Below are positions 17,491-29,831 of a stretch of DNA of 64,000 bases, piece by piece. Numbering within the stretch: position 1 is the stretch's first letter; the number at the start of each line of letters is the position of its first letter. The position numbers and the translations under genes are program-made. This DNA is from G963704535 sp963704535 (GTDB taxonomy: Bacteria; Chloroflexota; Chloroflexia; Chloroflexales; Roseiflexaceae): positions 1-64,000 of the forward strand of contig OY969916.1 of the NCBI GenBank assembly GCA_963704535.1. The letters run 5' to 3'. A model generated the notes under the pieces. It worked only from the letters and a program-made list of their open reading frames with translations. It did no database searches and had not been told where the DNA came from.

Positions 17491-18971
17491 ATGCAGAAGA
17501 AGAAGTCGTCGTCGATCGGCGCAGTTGCGGCGTTCCCGTTCGGCTCGGCCCGGCAGCTGGCCCGGGCCGTGCGCACCGGGAAGGTCGTCGGCGGTCGAGC
17601 TGCTCGCGGCCTACCTCGACCGCGTCGACCGGCTGAACCCGGCCGATCAACGCCGATCGTCGTCGACGACCGCGAGCGGGCGCTGAAGGACGCCCGCGCC
17701 GCCGATCGAGCGCTCGCCAAGGGGCAGCCGGTCGGTCCGCTGCACGGCGTGCCGATGACCGTCAAGGAGAGCTTCAACATCCCCGGCCAGCCGACGACGT
17801 GGGGCTTCCCAGACGTTCGCCGACAACGTGGCCACCGAGGACGCCGTGGTCGTGGCCCGGCTGCGCGCCGCCGGCGCGGTGATCTTCGGCAAGACGAACG
17901 TGCCGATGTCGCTGGCCGACTTCCAGTCCTACAACGACGTGTACGGCACGACGAACAACCCGTGGGACCCCACCCGCGACGCCGGCGGATCGTCGGGCGG
18001 GTCGGCGGCGGCGCTGGCCGCCGGGCTGACCGGCCTCGAGTTCGGCAGCGACATCGGCGGCAGCATCCGCAACCCGGCCGCCTACTGCGGCGTCTACGGG
18101 CACAAGCCGACGTACGGGATCGTGCCCAAGCGCGGCCAGACGCTCGACGACCGGCTCGTCAGCGAGGGTCCGATCTCGGTCGTCGGCCCGCTGGCCCGAT
18201 CGGCCGACGACCTCGCCCTGGCCCTGAAGGTGACCGCCGGGCCCGACCTCGAGGACGGGTACCGGCTGGCGCTGCCCGCGCCGCCGACGTCGCTGCCCGG
18301 GTTGCGCGTCGCGGTGTGGCTCGACCAGCCCGACCTCGCCCCGGTCGACGACGCCGTGACGGGCCCGATCGAGGCGGCGGCCGCAGGCGCTCGCCGCCGC
18401 CGGCGCCAAGGTCGACGTCGACGCCCGCCCGACTTCGACATCGGCGAGGCCCACGCCACGTACCTCCAGCTGCTGCTGGCGACGATGAGCGCCCGCGACC
18501 CCGGCTACGACCGGATGGTCGAGCGGGCCGCGGCGACTCGACCCCGACGACGACAGCCCGTACGCCCAGAGCCTGCGCTTCTCGACGGCCCGCCACCGCG
18601 ACGTCGCCATCGCCGCCGAGACCCGCGACGGCACCGCTGGGCGTGGCGGGCGTTCTTCCAGGACCACGACGTGGTGCTGGCGCCGATCACGGCGACGCCG
18701 CCGTTCCCCCACGACCACTCCGCAGCCGCTCCCGGCCCGCACGATGACGGTCAACGGCGCCGACGTGCCGTACTTCGGCCAGCTGTTCTGGGCCGGCCTG
18801 GCGATCAGTGCCCACCTGCCGGCGACGGCGGTCCCGGTCGGGCTGACGCCGACGGCCTGCCCGTCGGCGATGCAGATCATCGGCGACGCCTACCGCGACC
18901 GCACCACGATCTGGGTCGCCGGGCAGCTCGCCAAGCTGATCGGCGGCTTCACCCCGCCGCCCGGGTTCTGA
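17491..18971 (+). CDS. Amidase signature family hydrolase (several frameshifts)
   Basis: Begins MQKKKSSSIGAVAAFPFGSARQLARAV and ends LIGGFTPPPGF at 18971. The Ser-cisSer-Lys triad is visible: Lys in MTVKESFNIPG, the cis-Ser and nucleophile in GGSSGGSAAALAAGL and GSDIGGSIRNPA. Further pieces are INAIVVDDRERALKDARAADRAL (frame change near 17640), ADNVATEDAVVVARLRAAGAV, and the last 76 residues MTVNGADVPYFGQLFWAGL. At least four indels break it. Amidase-signature enzymes cleave amides or esters; the substrate is unknown. It converges on the helicase gene cluster. Confidence 0.8.
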
Positions 18972-18986
18972 CCGTCGGGCGTCAGT

Positions 18987-19289
18987 TCAGTCGGGTGGTT
19001 CGGCGGCGCTGTCGGGCGGCGCCGTCGGCAGCTCGGCGCTGAGGGCCAGGGCGGTGGCGACCGACGCTGCCCGGTCGACGACGGCGGAGAAGTAGCTCGC
19101 CAAGGTCGCCGCCTCCGGCGATCGGGGGGTCGCCGAGCGATTGCAGCAGGGCGGTCGACGTGTCGGGCGGCGGCATCGGCTCGACGTCGGGCAGCGGCCC
19201 GGGCACCCGCCACGGGTCGAACGATCTGGTCGGTCGACGAGCCGTCGGCGCGGCGGCGTGGGTCGACGCCTCTTGGCGGGCTGGTTCAC
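18987..19289 (-). CDS. Small proline-rich protein coupled to the SNF2 helicase (frameshifted)
   Basis: GTG 19289 overlaps the helicase stop (GTGA). The start VNQPAKR and the end SYFSAVVDRAASVATALALSAELP are in one frame, while the middle DPWRVPGPLPDVEPMPPPDTS lies in another, so two compensating indels are probable. About 100 residues, rich in Pro and Ala. Actinobacterial SNF2 genes are often followed by a SWIM zinc-finger or other partner; this one is too short to be SWIM and I do not recognise it. Confidence 0.45.
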   Translation of the reverse strand: MNQPAKRRRPTPPRRRLVDRPDRSTRGGCPGRCPTSSRCRRPTRRPPCCNRSATPRSPEAATLASYFSAVVDRAASVATALALSAELPTAPPDSAAEPPD

Positions 19290-22200
19290 GGCGCGTCCTC
19301 CGTGAGCAGTTCGTCGGGCTGCAGCCCGAGGGCGTGGCGGAGCTGATCGACGTCGAGGTCGGCGATCGAGCTGGAGCGGGGCAGGACGAGTTGGGCGATG
19401 TGGCGCTTGCCGGCGACGACCTCCTCGACGCGCTCGTCGATGGTGCCGGGGCAGACGAGGCGGTGCGAGATGACGCGTGCGCTGCTGGCCGATCCGCCAG
19501 GCCCGGTCGCGGGCCTGGTCCTCGACGGCCGGGTTCCACCACCGGTCGTACAGCACGACGTGGTTGGCGGCGGTGAGGTTCAGCCCGGTGCCGCCGGCCT
19601 TCAGCGACAGCACCAGCGCGCCCGGGGCCGGAGCCCTCCTGGAACTCGGTCACGATCCGGTCGCGGGCGCCGCGCGCCAGGCTGCCGTCGTAGCAGGCGA
19701 TCGGTGTCGCCGGTGACCTCGCTGAGGTGGTCAGCGAGCCGCCGACCCCACGTGGCGAAGTGGGTGAACACGAGCACCCGCTCGCCGGCGGCGAACACCG
19801 CGTCGACGAGCTCCTCCAGCCGGGCGAGCTTGCCGGAGCGCCCGGCGAGCGGCTGGTCGTCGTCGCGGTAGGCGGCCGGGTGGTTGCAGATCTGCTTGAG
19901 CGCGGTGATCGCCGCGAGGATCGCTCCCTTCTTGTGCTCGCCGCCGGCCGTCGGCATCGGCGACGTCGGCGACGAGCTCGTCGAGCACGGCCTGGTAGAG
20001 CCCGATCTGCTCGGGCGTCATCGTGCAGTGGTCGAGCTCGTCGATCTTGTCCGGGAGCTCGGCGGCGACCTCCGGCTCGCTGCTTGGTGCGCCGGAACAC
20101 GAGGAGCCCGTTCAGCGCCCGCAGCGCGCTCTCGGCGTCGCCGGCCAGCTGGGCGATGAACGCCGGCCGGCGTGCCGACGAGGCCGGGGTTGGTGAAGTC
20201 CAGGATCGCCCACAGGTCACCGAGGCCGTTCTCGATCGGGGTGCCGGTGAGCGCGAGTCGCATGCGCGCCGGGATGCGCCGCAGCTGCTGGGCCGTCTCG
20301 CTCGCCGGGTTCTTGATCGCCTGGGCCTCGTCGAGCACGCAGCGTGGCCCAGCTGCGTCGCCGCCGAGCGCGTCGATGTCGCGGACCGCGGTGGCGTAGG
20401 TGGTGATGACGACGTCGGCGGCGGCGATCTCCGCGGCGAGCTGCGTCGGCCGACGCTCGCGACGCCCCGTGGTGGATGACGACGCGCAGGCCCGGGGACG
20501 AAGCGCGCCGCCTCGGCCGCCCAGTTGCCGACGACCGCCGCCGGCGCGATCACGAGCGCCGGTCCGGACGCCGTGCGCACGGGCGAGGTGGGCGAGCACC
20601 GTCGGGGTCTTGCCGAGGCCCATGTCGAGGGCGAGGCACCCGCCGAGGTCGGCGCGCTCGAGGAACCCGATCCACGCCAGGGCCTCGGCCTGGTAGCTGC
20701 GCAGCTCGCCGGCGAACCCCCGCGGTCGGGTGACCGGCGACGCCGCAGCCTCGGCGGCGCGGGCCAGGATGTCGGTCGCCCAGCTGTGGCCGCGGACGTC
20801 GACGCGGAGCCGGGCGCCGTCGAGGCCGAGGCTGTGGCGCAGGATCTCGGCGCCGGTGAGCTGGCGGTCCTGCGTCGCGCTCGGCGAGCGCGGCGGCCGC
20901 CTGCTCGAGGTCGACCCGATCGACCTCGACCCAGCCGTTGCGCGACCGGACGAGCGGGCGGGCCTGCTTGGCGAGCCGGGCGATGTCGGCCGCCGTGAGC
21001 TCGACGTCGTCGAACAGCACGGACCACGACACGTTGCTGAGCTGGTGGGCGCCGACCACCGTGTCCGAGGACTCGGCGAGGAGCCGCGAGCATCGGCGTC
21101 GCCTTGCGGCGCGACATCGTCGGCACGCGGACGTCGAACCCGATGGCGGCCAGCATGGGACCGGTCGTCGTCATCAGGTCCCAGGCCTGGTCCTGGGTCA
21201 ACGCCAGCTGGCCGCGCCGCGGACCCGGTGGACCGGGCGATGGACGGGAAGGCCCGGCCCAGTCGCTCCCACTCGGCGGTGAGCGTGCGACTGCCGCGCT
21301 CCTGTCGCAGCGCGGCGTCGATCGGGACGGGCTGGCCGCCGCCGGTGGCCGCCAGGACCGAGACCAGCCACACCCCGGCCTCACCGGGCGCATCGAGCTG
21401 CACGATGAGCTTGCGGGCGCGACGCGGACGTGACGCCACGCGTCCAGCGCTCGAGGGCCTGGGCCGACGTCGTCGATGAGCCGCTTCGGAGCCTGGAACG
21501 GGGAGCCGTCCATGCCGGCGATCACCGCGTCCTGCATGTCACGCGGCGACCGCACGGTCGGCGGCGTCGCCGGAAGCTCCATCCGTTCGACGCCCTCGGC
21601 GACGATCGCCTCGACCACCGCCGTGAGCACGGCGGTGGTCATCGCTCGTCCGTTCTCGCGGCCGATCGATCGCGACGGGTCCTGGCATGGCGGCGGCCAG
21701 CGCGGCGATGGTCGGGGTGTCCACCAGCGCCGGCCGCCACCGCACCTCGGCCGTGGCCTGCTGCGCCTGTTGCGACCGGGGCGCGGACGCGCACGGCGTC
21801 GGCACGATCGATCCCGATGCGGTGAGGCGAACACCCTCGTAGGCAACCCGGCCGAGCCAGCGCAGGCTGGCGCCGACCTCGTCCGCACGGTGACCGGCGC
21901 CGATCGACACGAGCCAGCCGAGTGCGTCCTGCAACCCGATGGCGTGGCTGTCGGCCGTCGCTCCGCCGGGCAGGCGAACGCCGGGGTGCGCCTGCCAGCC
22001 CACCGGCGCGGCGCCGACCGCTTCGAGCCGCGCCGAGACCTCGTCGTGCGACTCGGCCGAACGGCCCCGGCCGCCGGCCCAGACGACGACCTGCCCGGCC
22101 GCCCACGATGCCTGGAGCTCGACCTCGCCCGGCTCCTCACGCACGAGGGCCGCGGCAACGGTTGATCGGCCCGGCGACGCTGTCCCCGCAGCCGAGCTGC

Positions 22201-22350
22201 GACGTCGCGGAGGCTCTGCAGCGTGTCGGTGAGGTCGGCGACCACCTGATCTCGCTCGTCGCCGGTCAGCGATCGCACCGACGCCGAGGTCGTCCTCGGT
22301 CTCCCGGATCAGCGTCGTCGACCACGGCGAGCGACGTCTGCTGATCCGCC
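19286..22350 (-). CDS. SNF2/SWI2-family DEAD/DEAH-box ATPase (many frameshifts)
   Basis: A protein of roughly 1,000 residues. Walker A is LALDMGLGKTPTVLAHL (about 20,620), the DEAH-equivalent box is VLDEAQAIKNP (about 20,320), motif III is LALTGTPIENGLGDLW, the second RecA domain contains LVFTHFATWGRRLADHL, and motif VI is RDRAWRIGQQRT (about 19,480). The N-terminal third (VAAALVREEPGEVELQ and following) is the poorly conserved part found in bacterial SNF2 proteins. SNF2 ATPases translocate on double-stranded DNA. At least eight indels break the frame. The true start is not clear; 22,350 is an outer estimate. Confidence 0.8.
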
Positions 22351-22659
22351 CGCAGGCGGGAGGCCTCGACATCGGACCCACGACCATCGGCGACCGCCCA
22401 GATCACCGATTCCAGGTCGGACCTGATCGACCGGTCAACGGCGCGCTCACGCGATCACGTCGAGGACGACTGGGGCAGGCGTCCTCTCGCCCCACGTCAG
22501 ATCCTCGACCCACCAAACTCACGACGACGACAACCCTACGGGCTGACCGTGTCAAGTCGTCGTGCCTCGAGCGAGTTGACGCGTCGGGGTGCCGTTGCCC
22601 CTACGGTGGCCCGAGGTACCTTGAGCAACAGGGTGACGGACCTGAAGGGTTGTGTCGCC

Positions 22660-23043
22660 GTGGGCGAGTCGTTCGAGGATCTCCAAGTCGTGGTGCGCGC
22701 CAGCGCAACGGCTGTTCTCATCCGCGTCAGCGGGGAGCTCGACCTCTCCACCGCCGGTTTCCTGAGCGACGTGCTCAGCGCCCAGGTGGCGGCCGGGGGA
22801 CCAGCGCTCGTCGAGGTGGACATGGCCGCCACCGAGTTCTGTGATTCGGTCGGCCTGTCCGCGTTGGCCACGGCACGGGCCGAGCTGCAGGAGGCCGGGC
22901 GGACGATGACGATCGTGGAGCCGTCTCGTGCGGTACGCCGGGTGTTGGAGCTGTCCGGCATGGGCCCGTTGTTCGGCGCAGCCGACGCGTCCGCTGACCA
23001 GGTCAGCGGCAACGATGACGTCGTCGACGGGACTCGCGACTGA
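22660..23043 (+). CDS. STAS-domain anti-sigma factor antagonist
   Basis: SpoIIAA-like protein. The domain begins ESFEDLQVVVRASATAVLIRVSGELDLSTAG and contains the phosphorylation-site segment TEFCDSVGLSALATA with the conserved Ser in DSxGL, then EAGRTMTIVEPSRAVRRVLELSGM. Unphosphorylated forms bind an anti-sigma kinase and release a sigma factor. The frame is open from GTG 22549; I chose GTG 22660 because it gives a normal 127-residue protein with GAAGGG upstream, but TTG 22621 and GTG 22633 are also possible. No kinase partner is adjacent. Confidence 0.75.
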   Translation: MGESFEDLQVVVRASATAVLIRVSGELDLSTAGFLSDVLSAQVAAGGPALVEVDMAATEFCDSVGLSALATARAELQEAGRTMTIVEPSRAVRRVLELSGMGPLFGAADASADQVSGNDDVVDGTRD

Positions 23044-23148
23044 GGTCTCCCGGGCCACGGCCGTACTCGGCCGGGTGTCCGGGGAGGGGTGGCTGTTCGT
23101 TCAGCAGCGCAGCGAACAGCACCTACCCCACACCGCGAAGCTTCGACG

Positions 23149-23512
23149 ATGCGAGACGGGCCGGACGAGCACGCGGACTCGCTGCGCGCTGAGGTCGCCG
23201 CGCTGCTCGCCGCCGCGCTGCGCACCGAAGAGCTCCATGACGAGCAGATGGCACACGCCCGCACGGATCACGACGACGAGACGGCATCGGCCACCGCGGC
23301 GCACGACCATGAGGTCGACGGGCTCCAACACACGCTGGCGACCAGAGACATGATCGGCCAGGCCAAGGGCGTCATCATGGCGGCCCTGCACTGCTCGGCC
23401 GATCGCACGTATCGCGTTGCTCGTGAAGCAGTCACAAGCCGAGAACCGCAAGCTCATCGACATCGCCACCGACATCACGGCCAACGTCCAACGCCGCACA
23501 CCCAACCTCTGA
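23149..23512 (+). CDS. ANTAR-domain protein (one frameshift)
   Basis: ATG 23149 starts a protein of about 120 residues with a charged helical N-terminus (HADSLRAEVAALLAAALRTEEL) and a C-terminal ANTAR domain: DMIGQAKGVIMAALHCSADRTYRV, then after one extra base near 23,421 LVKQSQAENRKLIDIATDI. ANTAR domains bind paired RNA hairpins and block transcription termination. Following a STAS gene, it suggests a stress-signalling pair. The stop is at 23510-23512. Confidence 0.7.
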
Positions 23513-23530
23513 ACCCCGGCGCCGCCGGCA

Positions 23531-25075
23531 TCACCGCCGTGGCGACGTCAGGAGCACGACGGCACGCAGTCGCTTCGGCCGGGTGGTCGACGGTCGGGAC
23601 TTGGCGCCCGGCCGTCGAGTCGCCGCGGCGCCACGGGTCGGCGTGGCCAGCTCGAGGAGCTCGGCCTGGGCGGCGACGAGGCCGTCGTACATCGCCCACG
23701 GGTCGTCGACGATGTCGCGATCGACGACGATGCCCCAGTCGAGATGTCCGTTGTAGGACGTCACCGTGATGTTGAGCGCCATGCCGTCGGTGATCGTCGA
23801 GTACGGGTAGCTGGCCAGCTGCTCGGCGCCGTCGAGGTACAGCGGCACCTGCGGGCCGGGAACGTTGGAGATCGTCAGGTTGAACGGCATCATCCGCTCG
23901 CTGAGGCGGGTGCGGAACACCAGCCGCATCGCCTGCTCCATCGCCGCCGCCGGGCAGGTGGCGTGAGCATCTCCAGCTGGGCGTGCACCGGCAGCGCCGC
24001 CTGCACGATCTTCTGGTCGCGTCATCGACTCGTGGATCTTGCCGCAGCCGGGCGACCGGATCGGGCTCGTCGGTGTGCAGCACCGCCGCCATCGCCGGAC
24101 ACCTGGTTGCCGAGCGCCGCGCGTGCTCCTCGGTGCGCACCGAGACCGGCACCATGGCGATCAGCGGCTGCGCCGGCAGGAGGTCGCGCTCGCGCAGCCA
24201 CGAGCGCAGCATGCCGGCGCACAGTCGCCAGCACGACGTCGTTCACGGTGCAGTCGAACGCCGTCTTGATCGTCGCGGGCTTCGGCCAGCGACGTCGAAC
24301 CGAAGGCGAAGCGGCGGTGCTGGCCGATGCGCTGGTTGAAGACGGTGCGCGGGGCCTGCGTGCGCAGCTGGTTGAGCATCGCCGGGACCCGCTCGCGGAT
24401 CCGCGGCCCGCCGCTGCCGCGGCGGAGACCGTTGACCGTCTGGCGGAGCGGCGCGGCGCTGCACGCCGACGCAGCTTCGCCGGGCGCTGCGCCGTCGCGC
24501 GCCAACCCGCGGGCGAGCATCTCCGCCTGCGTCGGGACCCGCTCCGGGCGCCACGCGCGTCGCCGGCATCGGGTGGTTGACCGGCTCGGGCGTCAACTGC
24601 ATCATCGCCAGCGCCAGCTGCGTGCCCGACGCGCCGTCGATCGCGCAGTGGTGGGTCTTGGAGTACAGCGGCGAACTTGCGCCCCTCGTCGACCCCCTCG
24701 ATCAGGTACACCTCCCACAACGGCCGCGAGCGGTCGAGCGGCCGCGACGCGATGCGCGACACGACCTGCTCGAGCTGGCGGTCGGTGCCGGGCGCCGGCA
24801 CGGCGATGAACCGCTCGTGGAACTCGCGGTCGAACGACGGGTCCTCGATCCAGTACGGGTGGTCGAGCCCGAACGGCACCTCGACCAACCGGCGGCGGGT
24901 GTACGTCGCGAGGCCGTACAGGTACTCGGTGTGGGCCTCGTCCTCCTCCGGCGTGCGCCGGTGCGGCGTCGCCGGCGTTGGCGAAGACCTGCATCCCGCC
25001 CACGTGCCCGTAGTTCGTCGACGACTCCATGTACAGGAACGTCGCGTCGAGATCCGGAAAGCTGCTCCACGACAC
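23531..25075 (-). CDS. WS/DGAT-family wax ester synthase/diacylglycerol acyltransferase (several frameshifts)
   Basis: Start at ATG 25075: MSWSSFPDLDATFLYMES and NYGHVGGMQVF. Downstream pieces are PYWIEDPSFDREFHERFIAVPAPG, LDRSRPLWEVYLIEG, the active-site motif KTHHCAIDGASG (near 24,640, in a shifted frame), IAMVPVSVRTEE, and the family C-terminus NLTISNVPGPQVPLYLDGA with YNGHLDWGIVVDRD. The HHxxxDG general base is preserved. The enzyme makes wax esters or triacylglycerol from acyl-CoA, typical of actinobacteria with storage lipids. Four or more indels, probably read errors. Confidence 0.85.
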
Positions 25076-25142
25076 CCCCGTCGTCGGTTCAGCTGCGACC
25101 CTACCCTCATCGCGGGAATCGGCCGTCCGACGGCGCGCCGGA

Positions 25143-27791
25143 TCAGAGCTGCTGGCGGGCGATGAGGTCGGCGAAGGGGCCGGGGGTGTGGGCCAGCTCC
25201 GAGTACGGCCCGTCCTGCGCGACGCGGCCGCCGGCGATCACCACCACACGGTCGGCCGACGCGATCGTCGAGAGCCGGTGGGCGATGACGATGCGCGTCA
25301 CGTCCAGCTCCTCGATGGTGCGGGTCACGACCGATTGGGTGAGGTTGTCGAGGGCCGAGGTCGCCTCGTCGAGCAGCAGGGCGCGGGGTCGGCCGGCGAG
25401 GGCTCGGGCGATCTGCAGGCGCTGGCGCTGGCCGCCGGAGAGGATGCCGACACCGTCGCCGATGTTGGTCGCCATGCCGTCGGGCAGGCGCTCGATGTCG
25501 CGATCGAACCCGGCGCGGCGCGCCGCATCCCAGGCCTCGTCCTCGGTGATCGGGACGCTGCCGGCGATGTTCTCGAAGACCGAGCCGGGCAGCAGCGCGG
25601 TCTGCTGCAGCACCACCCCGATCTGGCGCCGCACCGCGTCCATGTCGAGGTTGGTGATGTCGACGCCGTCGATCGTGACCGTGCCGCCGTCGATCTGCTC
25701 GAATCCGAGCACCAGGCGCAGCAGCGTCGACTTGCCCGAACCCGACGGGCCCACGACGGCGACGAACTCGCCCGGCTCGATCGAGACGGACATGCCGTCG
25801 AAGATCGGACGGGTCGCCCCGGGATACGTGAAAGTGACTTCGCGCAGCGCGAACCCGCCGTCGACACGACCGGGGTGCTCCTTGGCCGTGTCGGACTCGG
25901 TCGCCTCCTCGAGGATCGGGCTCGCCTGGTCCAGCACCGGACGGACCTCGAGGAGGGTGACCGTCGAGCGAGCCACGTTGACGACGGCGGTCTGCAGCTG
26001 CCCGAGGGCGACGTAGAAGCCCATGAAGGCGGCGGTCGGCACCGCCTCCCGCCCGATCAGCACGACGGTCGCGAACAGGATCAGCACCATCGCCGTCGGG
26101 AAGGCGCCTTCGAAGACGACGCGCACGTCGTCGATGCGGAACGCTTCGTACGAGCGCCGGGTGTCGCCTGCGTACCGCACGGCCCACCGCGGCGAAGATG
26201 CGGCGCTCGGCGCTGGCGGTGCGCACCTTGACGATGCCGTTCAGCAGCTCGTGCAGTCGTCGCCGTCATGTCCCGGCGATCGCGCAGCACAGCGCTCAGC
26301 GGGCCCCGGTAGGCACGAGAGATCCCGAAGAGAACGGCGCCGCCGGCGGCGGTGACCAGCAGGCCCACAACCGCCAGCCGCACGTCGATCGCGATCATCA
26401 CCACCAGGTTGAAGAGGCCGAAGATCCCTGCGAGCAACGTGGTGATGACGCTGTCGGTGACGGACTCGCGGATGCTGTCGACCGCCATCGACCGCTCGGT
26501 GAGATCGCCCACCTGGTAGCGCCGGAAGAACGGCGCGGGGAGGCGCAGCAGCCGGTCCCACAGCCCGAGCTGGAGCGCGTGGTCCATCGTCGTCCGGGCG
26601 CGCAGCAGGGCCACGCCCCGGGCGAGCTGGAGGAAGAACGAGCCGATCGCCAACCCGACCAGCGCCACGGCGAGCGCGACGAGGCGCTCGGACTGGTGCT
26701 GGGGGACGACCTGACCGAACACGAGGCTCGTCGCCAACGGCGGGACGAGCGCGATCAACCCGATCACGAGCGCGGCGAGCACCAGCCGCAGGACGTCGCG
26801 ACCGGTGCCGCGACCGGCGAACCGCACCAGGGCCAGGACGGTGAGCGGCCCCTCGGGAAGGGGCCGCACGAGCTCGACTCCGTCGTCACGGACCTCTCGG
26901 GCGACCGCTGCGTCGACGCGAACCACCTCGCCGGTGGTGCTGTCGACGAGGTCGTAGCCCCGTCGCCGAGCCAGTACTGCGACCGGTCGGCCATCGGTGC
27001 GGTACCCGACGAACGAATCGCCTTGCTGCGTCCACCATGCATCCGGGAGCCGCACCGGTCGAGAACGGACCTTGGACGAGAGGGCGATGGCCTCGACCGG
27101 CGAGGCCCGGAGCAGATCTTCGGGATGTGCGGCATGGACGGTGACGCCGATCGATCGGCCGACCTCACGGCACACGGCGAGCAGCTCGTCGTGGCCCACC
27201 ACTCTGACCCGCCGCGCGGCACGCCGCTCGAGCACGCTGCCGAGTTGGTCGAGGGCCAGCTCGCTCTCGAGCTCAACGGCGCGGGCCGAGGCATCGACCA
27301 GCTCGGCCTCCGCCGTGAGCTGCTCGTCGAGTGCTCGCACCTCGGCCTCGGCGAGCGCGATCCGGGTGCTGTCGAGCCGGCGGGCGAGATCGTCCACTCC
27401 GCCGTCGGCGCCGGCCGTGTCGAGCCACTCGCCGACGAGCGCCCACTCGGGCCCGTCGGCGGACTGGTCGTCGAGGGCGCTGAGCGGGACCTCGGCGACG
27501 AATGCACCGGGCGGGGCTGACCAGGATCCAGCGGCGGGCGACCGAGGAGCCGTCCACGGCGGCTGCGAGCGAGCCGGTCGTCAGCCGGGTGATCGGGTTC
27601 CGCGGTCGCGACGGTGAGGTTCCGGGTGCGTCCGTCGCGAAGACCAGCGCCTCACCCTCGAGCACGACCCACAGGACGCCGGCGTCGTCGAGCCCGATCT
27701 CCCGGTTGCCGGTCAGGTCGACGACTGCGGTCGCGTGCTGTCGGGCGAACGCCGCGACCGCGTCCCGATCGATGACCTCTCGCGTGCTCAC
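25143..27791 (-). CDS. NHLP/NHLM bacteriocin-type ABC transporter, permease/ATPase (frameshifts)
   Basis: Second ABC protein of an NHLP-type (nitrile-hydratase-leader peptide) export system. GTG 27791 starts a cytoplasmic region of about 300 residues that includes a small regulatory-domain-like part (VVDLTGNREIGLDDAGVLWVV), then six helices (LALVIGLIALVPPLATSLVFG through VARSTVTLLEVRPVL) with ABC-membrane segment FFRRYQVGDLTERS, and a C-terminal ATPase: Walker A GPSGSGKST, signature LSGGQRQRLQIARAL, Walker B ALLLDEATSALD, H-loop IVIAHRLST. Indels lie near 27,520 and 26,260. It overlaps the upstream exporter gene. Confidence 0.82.
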
Positions 27792-29821
27792 ACAACTCAC
27801 CCACGAGACGGGCATAGGCGCCGCCTGCTGCCAGCAGCTCGTCGTGGGTGCCGCGTTCCACGACGCGGCCCTGGTCGAGGACGATGATCTCGTCGCTGTC
27901 ACGGATCGTCGACAGGCGGTGGGCGATGATCAGGCAGGCGCAGCCGCGCCGGCGGAGGTTGGCGTCGACCTCTGCTTCGGTCACGGCGTCGAGCGCGCTC
28001 GTCGCCTCGTCGAGCACGATCAGGCGCGGGTTCGTGGCCAGGGCGCGCGCCAGCTCGAGGCGCTGGCGTTGGCCGCCGGACAGGTTGCGACCGCCTTCGC
28101 TCACGACGGCTTGGAGGCCGCCGGGCGCGGCCATCACGTCGACCAGGATCGACGCGTCAATGGGCGGCACGCTCGATCGCCGCCGCCGGGACGGTGGGGT
28201 CCCACATGGTGACGTTGTCGCTGACCGTGCCTTCGAACAGCAGGATCTCCTGCTGCACGTAGGCGACCGAGTGGGCGAGCACGTTGGCCGGCACACGGTG
28301 CCGAGGGACGCCGTCGAGCAAGACCTGGCCGCCCCACGGGTCGAGCTGGCCGGTCACGAGGCGGGCCACGGTCGACTTGCCGCTGCCGCTGCCGCCCACG
28401 AGCGCGACACGGCGGCCGGGTTCGACGGTGAACGAGAGGTCGTCGATCAGCGGCGCGTCATCGCCGTAGCCGAAGCGCAGGTTGCGGACCTCGAGCCGCC
28501 CCGACAGCCGCTTCGCCATCGCCGGGTCGTCGAGTCCCGCATCCCGGGCGGCGACGTCAGATGCGGTCGGTTCGCGCAGCAGCTGATCGAGTTGGTGGCA
28601 GCGCCCGACCAGGCTCTGGAACACGCCGGCGGTCCGGACGAGACGCAGCACCGAGCTCAGGAACCCGAAGAGGAGCGCTTGGAAGGCGACGAGCGACCCG
28701 AGCGTCAGCCGGCCGGCCAGCACCTGCAGCGCGCCGACGGTGATGACCGCGGCGACGATGAGCGCGTTGAAGAGGTCCGGCAACGCCGAGGCGATGTGGC
28801 CCTTCTTCGTTCGCCGCTGGTCGATCGTCAGCACCGAGTCGTACCGGGCGACGAAGCGGCGGAAGAGGTCGTTCTCGGCGCCGTTGGCCTTGAGCGATTC
28901 GATGGCGCTGATGCCCGACGCCGCGGTACCGGAGGCGGCGGCCTGGGCTTCGACCATCTGGCGGTTCAGCGGCCGCAGGCGCTTGGACGACCAGCGGACG
29001 GTGATGATGCTGGCGACCGTCAAGGCGAGCGTCACCGCGGTGAGCACGACGTCGTACCACAGCAGGAACGCGCCGTAGACGATGGCGATGACGCCGCCCA
29101 TCGCCGCGTACGAGAGCTGCCCGCCGAGCTGCCAGGAGATGCGGTCGTTCAGGGCGATGGCGTAGGCGGTGTCGCCGGCGGGCCGCGACACGAAGTAGCG
29201 GATGGGCAGCCGCATGGTGTGCCACATCGACTCCGCCATCATGTGGATCGCGATCTTCCGGGACAGGCGGTTGAGGGTCAGGTTCTGCACGCCGCCCAGC
29301 ACCACCTGCACGACGAGCGCAGCCGCCAGCCCGAGGAACACCACCCGCAGCCAGTCGTCGCTCCCGCCGATGAGGTAGCGGTCGACGAAGGTGCGCGACA
29401 GGCCGGCGACGACGAGCCCGGGGACGGTGAGGGCGGCGCCGGCGAGGATCGACAGCACGTAGCCCGAGCGCACGACGCGCAACCGGCGGCCGAGCGTGCC
29501 GCGGGTCCCGAGCTCCTCCTCGTCGGCCAGGAACGACGGGCTCGGCGAGAGCAGCAGGCGGTGCCCGTCCACGTCGACGGTGATGCCGCGGTCGTTGGCG
29601 TCGCCGGCGTCCGCCACGACGAGGCCGAGCCCCGTCGCCACCGAGCGGGCCCGGTCGACGGACGAGTCGCCGTCGTAGGCGGCGAGCGAACGCCGCACCT
29701 CGTCGATCGAGATCGTGCGGTCGAGTCGGGCGAGGGCGTCGACCAGCGCGCCGGCGAGGGCGTCATCGCGGTTGCCGTCGGCGTCGCGCCGCGGTGCCGT
29801 GGCGAGCTCGTCGGGCGTCAT
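27788..29821 (-). CDS. NHLP/NHLM bacteriocin-type ABC transporter, peptidase-position protein without active-site Cys (frameshift)
   Basis: Starts at ATG 29821. Residues 1-115 occupy the place of a C39 leader peptidase but contain no Cys at all and no QxxxDCG motif, so leader cleavage by this domain looks impossible. Then come six helices (SGYVLSILAGAALTVPGLVVAG, FVDRYLIGGSDDWLRVVFL) and an ATPase: Walker A GGSGSGKST, signature NLSGGQRQRLELARAL, Walker B RLIVLDEATSALD, H-loop LIIAHRLST. One indel near 28,165 joins IERA to DASILVDVM. The frame stays open past 27,788, but a GTGA overlap with the next gene after one more indel is the likely end. Confidence 0.82.
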
Positions 29822-29831
29822 GGCGCTGGCG

